A DNA stretch of 5,761 bases from a bacterium (lineage in GTDB: Bacteria > SZUA-182 > SZUA-191): contig QIEW01000418.1 of the NCBI GenBank assembly GCA_003230535.1, forward strand, positions 1 to 5,761, in the 5' to 3' direction. Both the position numbers and the translations under genes were made by a program. Positions 5,521 through 5,761 of this stretch are shown one piece after another. The notes beneath the pieces were generated by a model, which ran no database searches, was not told where the DNA came from, and was given only the letters and a program-made list of their open reading frames with translations. Numbering within the stretch: the first letter of the stretch is position 1; each line of letters starts with the position of its first letter.

Positions 5521-5761
5521 CGCTGTCATTTCCTTGATTGTTCAATCCCATTCGGTATTTAATGTCGTAGTTGATGATAAAGTCCAACTCCTCGTCGGTA
5601 CCTTGGCAAATTCAACCGGTTAATATCAGTTACTGTTTCTTGTGAATAAAGAAAGGCATATTGATCCTTGCGGTTTTTATCTTCAATTAAAAATTTAACT
5701 GTTTTGGGAGCACGCTTAGGGAAATAAGAACGCCGGCCATCTTCAAATGTCAAATACTTGC
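5513..5761 (-). pseudogene. C-terminal end of an unrecognised protein, apparently frameshifted (possible DNA methylase-related)
   Basis: The gene enters from the right edge; its 5' part lies outside the window. One frame runs open from 5761 (KYLTFEDGRRSYFPKRAPKT, then KFLIEDKNRKDQYAFLYSQE, then TVTDINRLNLPRY) and stops at 5559 after an unconvincing basic tail. Shifting frame near 5600 gives GTDEELDFIINYDIKYRMGL and then NNQGNDSDE, ending at TAG 5515-5513. That stop overlaps the start of the next gene in the tight ATGAATAG arrangement, so this is probably the true C-terminus. From memory, ELDFIINYDIKYRMG-like tails occur on DNA methyltransferases of restriction-modification systems, but I cannot verify this and no catalytic motif is in the window. 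The break is not in a homopolymer. It could be a real mutation or a local assembly error at GGTACC. Confidence 0.45.

Noticed and set aside
1-5761. CRISPR array, tRNA, rRNA, insertion-sequence ends or transposase.
   Set aside because: No regularly spaced repeats, cloverleaf-like segments, paired terminal inverted repeats or transposase motifs were seen.

Overview
The window looks like accessory chromosomal DNA from a bacterium, most likely a Firmicute of the Clostridia/Peptococcaceae type. This is inferred from moderate G+C, strong AGGAGG-type ribosome binding sites on some genes, and a general protein flavour that I recall rather than searched. Much of it is a patchwork of decaying genes joined end to end. 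Only the right-hand part looks intact and functional.

Left part (1-1670, plus strand). A long open frame encodes an Hsp70/DnaK relative whose first ~145 residues are gone. Homology begins abruptly around base 82-84, just after a small GC-rich hairpin. The remaining nucleotide-binding half has two substitutions in signature loops. The substrate-binding beta domain is well preserved. The usual helical lid is replaced by a Lys/Glu-rich coiled coil with internal repeats.

Middle part (1671-3352, minus strand). Reading right to left, this is a decayed set of DNA-processing genes: a DprA-like Rossmann protein with one frameshift in an A run, and an Mre11/SbcD-like metallophosphoesterase with one nonsense codon, one frameshift in a G run and no C-terminus. 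These are followed by an ERCC4-type (XPF-like) nuclease domain with a premature stop, and a ~35-codon scrap of a phage-type AAA ATPase. The last three are butted together with almost no spacer, so deletions probably joined them. Together they suggest a former recombination/repair module of phage, plasmid or integrative-element origin.

Right part (3432-5761, minus strand). These genes probably form one transcription unit. From the right edge comes the C-terminus of a large, unrecognised and apparently frameshifted protein, possibly related to restriction-modification methylases. Its restored frame ends inside the start of the next gene (ATGAATAG). That gene encodes a 443-446 residue protein with a GVD...QYK pair typical of PD-(D/E)XK (Mrr-like) nucleases. 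After 54 bases come an intact VapC-like PIN-domain ribonuclease and an overlapping 74-residue partner, a toxin-antitoxin-like pair in toxin-first order. I regard this cluster as the best candidate for an active, poorly described defence or stability island. The combination of nuclease family, upstream partner and PIN pair is worth pursuing.
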